Source of the DNA: Oscillospiraceae bacterium
GTDB taxonomy: Bacteria; Bacillota; Clostridia; Oscillospirales; Oscillospiraceae
DNA length: 40,020 nucleotides
Assembly (NCBI GenBank): GCA_902793285.1
Contig: CADBCV010000023.1
Location: forward strand, 1 to 40,020
Direction: 5' to 3'
Part shown: in pieces, positions 39,022-40,020 of the stretch
Layout: each line of letters opens with the position of its first letter
Position numbering within the stretch: the first letter of the stretch is position 1
The notes under the pieces: generated by a model
What the model saw: only the letters and a program-made list of their open reading frames with translations
What the model was told of the DNA's origin: nothing
Database searches by the model: none
Position numbers and translations under genes: made by a program

Positions 39022-39657
39022 ATGGCATACTGCAAAAGCTGCGGCGCCTATATCCCCGACGGCGTGACGGCCTGCATCGCCTGCGGCTATGACGAGGCCG
39101 CCGAGCAGCAGAAGACATCCGCGCGTTCCACGGGTTCGGCTGCGGCCAGGGCGTCGGAGAAGAAGAGCAGCCGGGAAAAATACAAACAGTTTGACAGCGA
39201 CTATCTCCGCGAACAGCTCGAGGAGCAGCGCAAGCGCCAGCAGGCCAACAGCCGCAAGTGGGCGGAGACTGAGTACGCCCAGCGGCAGAAGGCCAAACAG
39301 GAGCAGGAGCGAAATTTTTCGAGTACCTCCGGCAGGTCGGGAAGTGATGTGTATCACACCGTGCGCAGCGCCATGAACAGCAAGGACGGCAGCAAGATCT
39401 TTGCGGGCCTCTCGTATTTCAGCGTCCTCTTCCTGCTGCCCTACCTGTTCCGGGGGGACGATGAGTTTGCCAAGTACCACGCAAAGCAGGGTATGGGCCT
39501 TTTTATCGCGGGTCTCGTCGGGCGCATCGTCGGCGGCATCTTTCACGTAGGCTGGCTTGTGGATCTGGTGCGCTTCTATTTTATATATAAGGGCGTCGAC
39601 AATGTAGTAAAAGATAAGGAGGAGCCCCTGCCTTACATAGGCGACATCATCAAGTGA
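39022..39657 (+). CDS. Zinc-ribbon membrane protein with DUF4870-like C-terminus
   Basis: 211 residues. The N-terminus is a zinc ribbon (CKSCGAYIPDGVTACIACG, two CxxC knuckles). Residues 35-110 are a charged, probably coiled region rich in Glu, Gln, Arg and Lys. From about 125 there are two to three hydrophobic helices with the pattern seen in DUF4870-like proteins: IFAGLSYFSVLFLLPYLF, DDEFAKYHAKQGMGLFIAGL and FYFIYKGVDNVVKDKEEPLP. The function is unknown; such proteins are common in Firmicutes. Its own promoter and AGGAGGT site are clear. It is the last protein gene before the rRNA promoters. Confidence 0.82.
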   Translation: MAYCKSCGAYIPDGVTACIACGYDEAAEQQKTSARSTGSAAARASEKKSSREKYKQFDSDYLREQLEEQRKRQQANSRKWAETEYAQRQKAKQEQERNFSSTSGRSGSDVYHTVRSAMNSKDGSKIFAGLSYFSVLFLLPYLFRGDDEFAKYHAKQGMGLFIAGLVGRIVGGIFHVGWLVDLVRFYFIYKGVDNVVKDKEEPLPYIGDIIK

Positions 39658-39749
39658 GGCTCCGCGACTCTGCATTTTGTGGCCTTTTCAGAGTGAAAAC
39701 CACAAGATTTTGACCACGAAAAAAACCTGCGATTTTTGCAAAAAAAGTG

Positions 39750-39779
39750 TTGACAAATGGCACTTACAGGTGCTATATT
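39750..39779 (+). promoter_or_regulatory. rRNA operon promoter P1
   Basis: TTGACA (39750-39755), an 18-bp spacer and TATATT (39774-39779), preceded by an A-rich UP-like tract. Nearly the same surrounding words (AAAAAAG-TGTTGACAAA) recur at P2. Confidence 0.75.
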
Positions 39780-39858
39780 AGCCAAGCACTCAGCCGAGAG
39801 GCTGGTCGATCTCCTGAAAACAGCACCTCAAAAATTTCAAAAAGAAATAAAAAAGGTG

Positions 39859-39887
39859 TTGACAAACGGAGAAAGATGTGCTAAAAT
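39859..39887 (+). promoter_or_regulatory. rRNA operon promoter P2
   Basis: TTGACA (39859-39864), a 17-bp spacer and TAAAAT (39882-39887), preceded by an A-rich tract. Confidence 0.8.
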
Positions 39888-40020
39888 AACCAAGCTGTCG
39901 CCGATAAGGCGGGGCGCGGATGTACCTTGAAAATTGAACAATGTAAGAACAGCTTATGCAAAATAAGCACCAGAAAAGGGTTCTTTTGAAGTCAGAAATG
40001 ACTATAAAAATTCTTTTGAG
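39888..40020 (+). other. Leader of an rRNA operon (16S expected beyond the right edge)
   Basis: Downstream of two tandem strong promoters lies non-coding, AT-rich sequence with ACCTTGAAAATTGAACAATG, the wording typical of Firmicute rrn leaders and spacers. No 16S sequence is yet visible before the window ends, so the call rests on promoter arrangement and leader wording. The stretch 39658-39749 shows no gene. Confidence 0.65.

Noticed and set aside
1-40020. CRISPR arrays, prophage or IS transposase genes
   Set aside because: No regularly spaced direct repeats, integrase, recombinase or DDE transposase protein was seen; the repeats present are palindromic and non-coding.

Overview
The window is about 40 kb of GC-rich DNA, probably from the chromosome of an anaerobic, endospore-forming Firmicute. 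The Oscillospiraceae (Oscillibacter/Lawsonibacter/Dysosmobacter-like Clostridia) are the best guess. The evidence is strong GGAGG-type ribosome binding sites, a threonyl T-box, a ydaO-type c-di-AMP riboswitch, a Clostridia-type 6S RNA, a SleB-family spore-cortex hydrolase, DUF1292 and BofC-like proteins, and abundant intergenic nested-hairpin repeats. The assignment rests on recognition and was not searched.

Layout. (1) 1-6300: two repeat elements, then a minus-strand five-gene run trkA-trkH-MBL hydrolase-membrane acyltransferase-CDF transporter, headed by the Trk K+ system. (2) 6325-10223: a minus-strand operon with overlapping or nearly touching genes: LysR regulator, NusG-domain-II protein, Gx-family membrane protein, sugar O-acetyltransferase, and a FUSC membrane protein fused to a degenerate HAD domain. 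(3) 10362-14894: divergent from the LysR gene across a perfect palindromic operator, two exported redox enzymes. One is a Tat-dependent Old-Yellow-Enzyme-like FMN/4Fe-4S/FAD protein. The other is a Sec-exported flavoprotein reductase with two FMN-binding (flavinylation) domains. Together they look like an extracytosolic reductase module whose substrate is not one of the textbook ones. (4) 15159-18136 (minus): CmpB-like membrane protein, solute-binding lipoprotein and a membrane-anchored serine hydrolase. (5) 18312-21639 (plus): beta-CASP nuclease and a pseudokinase-TM-C-type-lectin protein. (6) 21985-25892: flavodoxin-like reductase, SpoU/TrmH rRNA methyltransferase and a Kup K+ transporter under a c-di-AMP riboswitch. 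(7) 25923-31906: repeats, 6S RNA, DUF1292 and BofC-like proteins, PBP1A, a small conserved protein, an SH3/NlpC wall hydrolase and tRNA-Gly(CCC). (8) 32081-35602: HD-GYP protein and T-box-controlled threonyl-tRNA synthetase. (9) 35676-38177: a lower-GC insert with an XRE regulator that has no ATG/GTG/TTG start and a divergent GtrII-like glucosyltransferase, ending in a 300-bp repeat. (10) 38219-40020: SleB hydrolase, a zinc-ribbon membrane protein and the tandem promoters of an rRNA operon that begins at the right edge.

Themes. Potassium homeostasis appears twice (Trk, and Kup under c-di-AMP control). Cell-envelope and sporulation functions are frequent. The most unusual material is the exported reductase pair with its LysR-led partner operon, the pseudokinase-lectin receptor, the FUSC-pseudoHAD fusion, the hidden XRE gene, and a family of nested-hairpin repeats whose two arms co-vary within each copy and which mostly sit between convergent genes.
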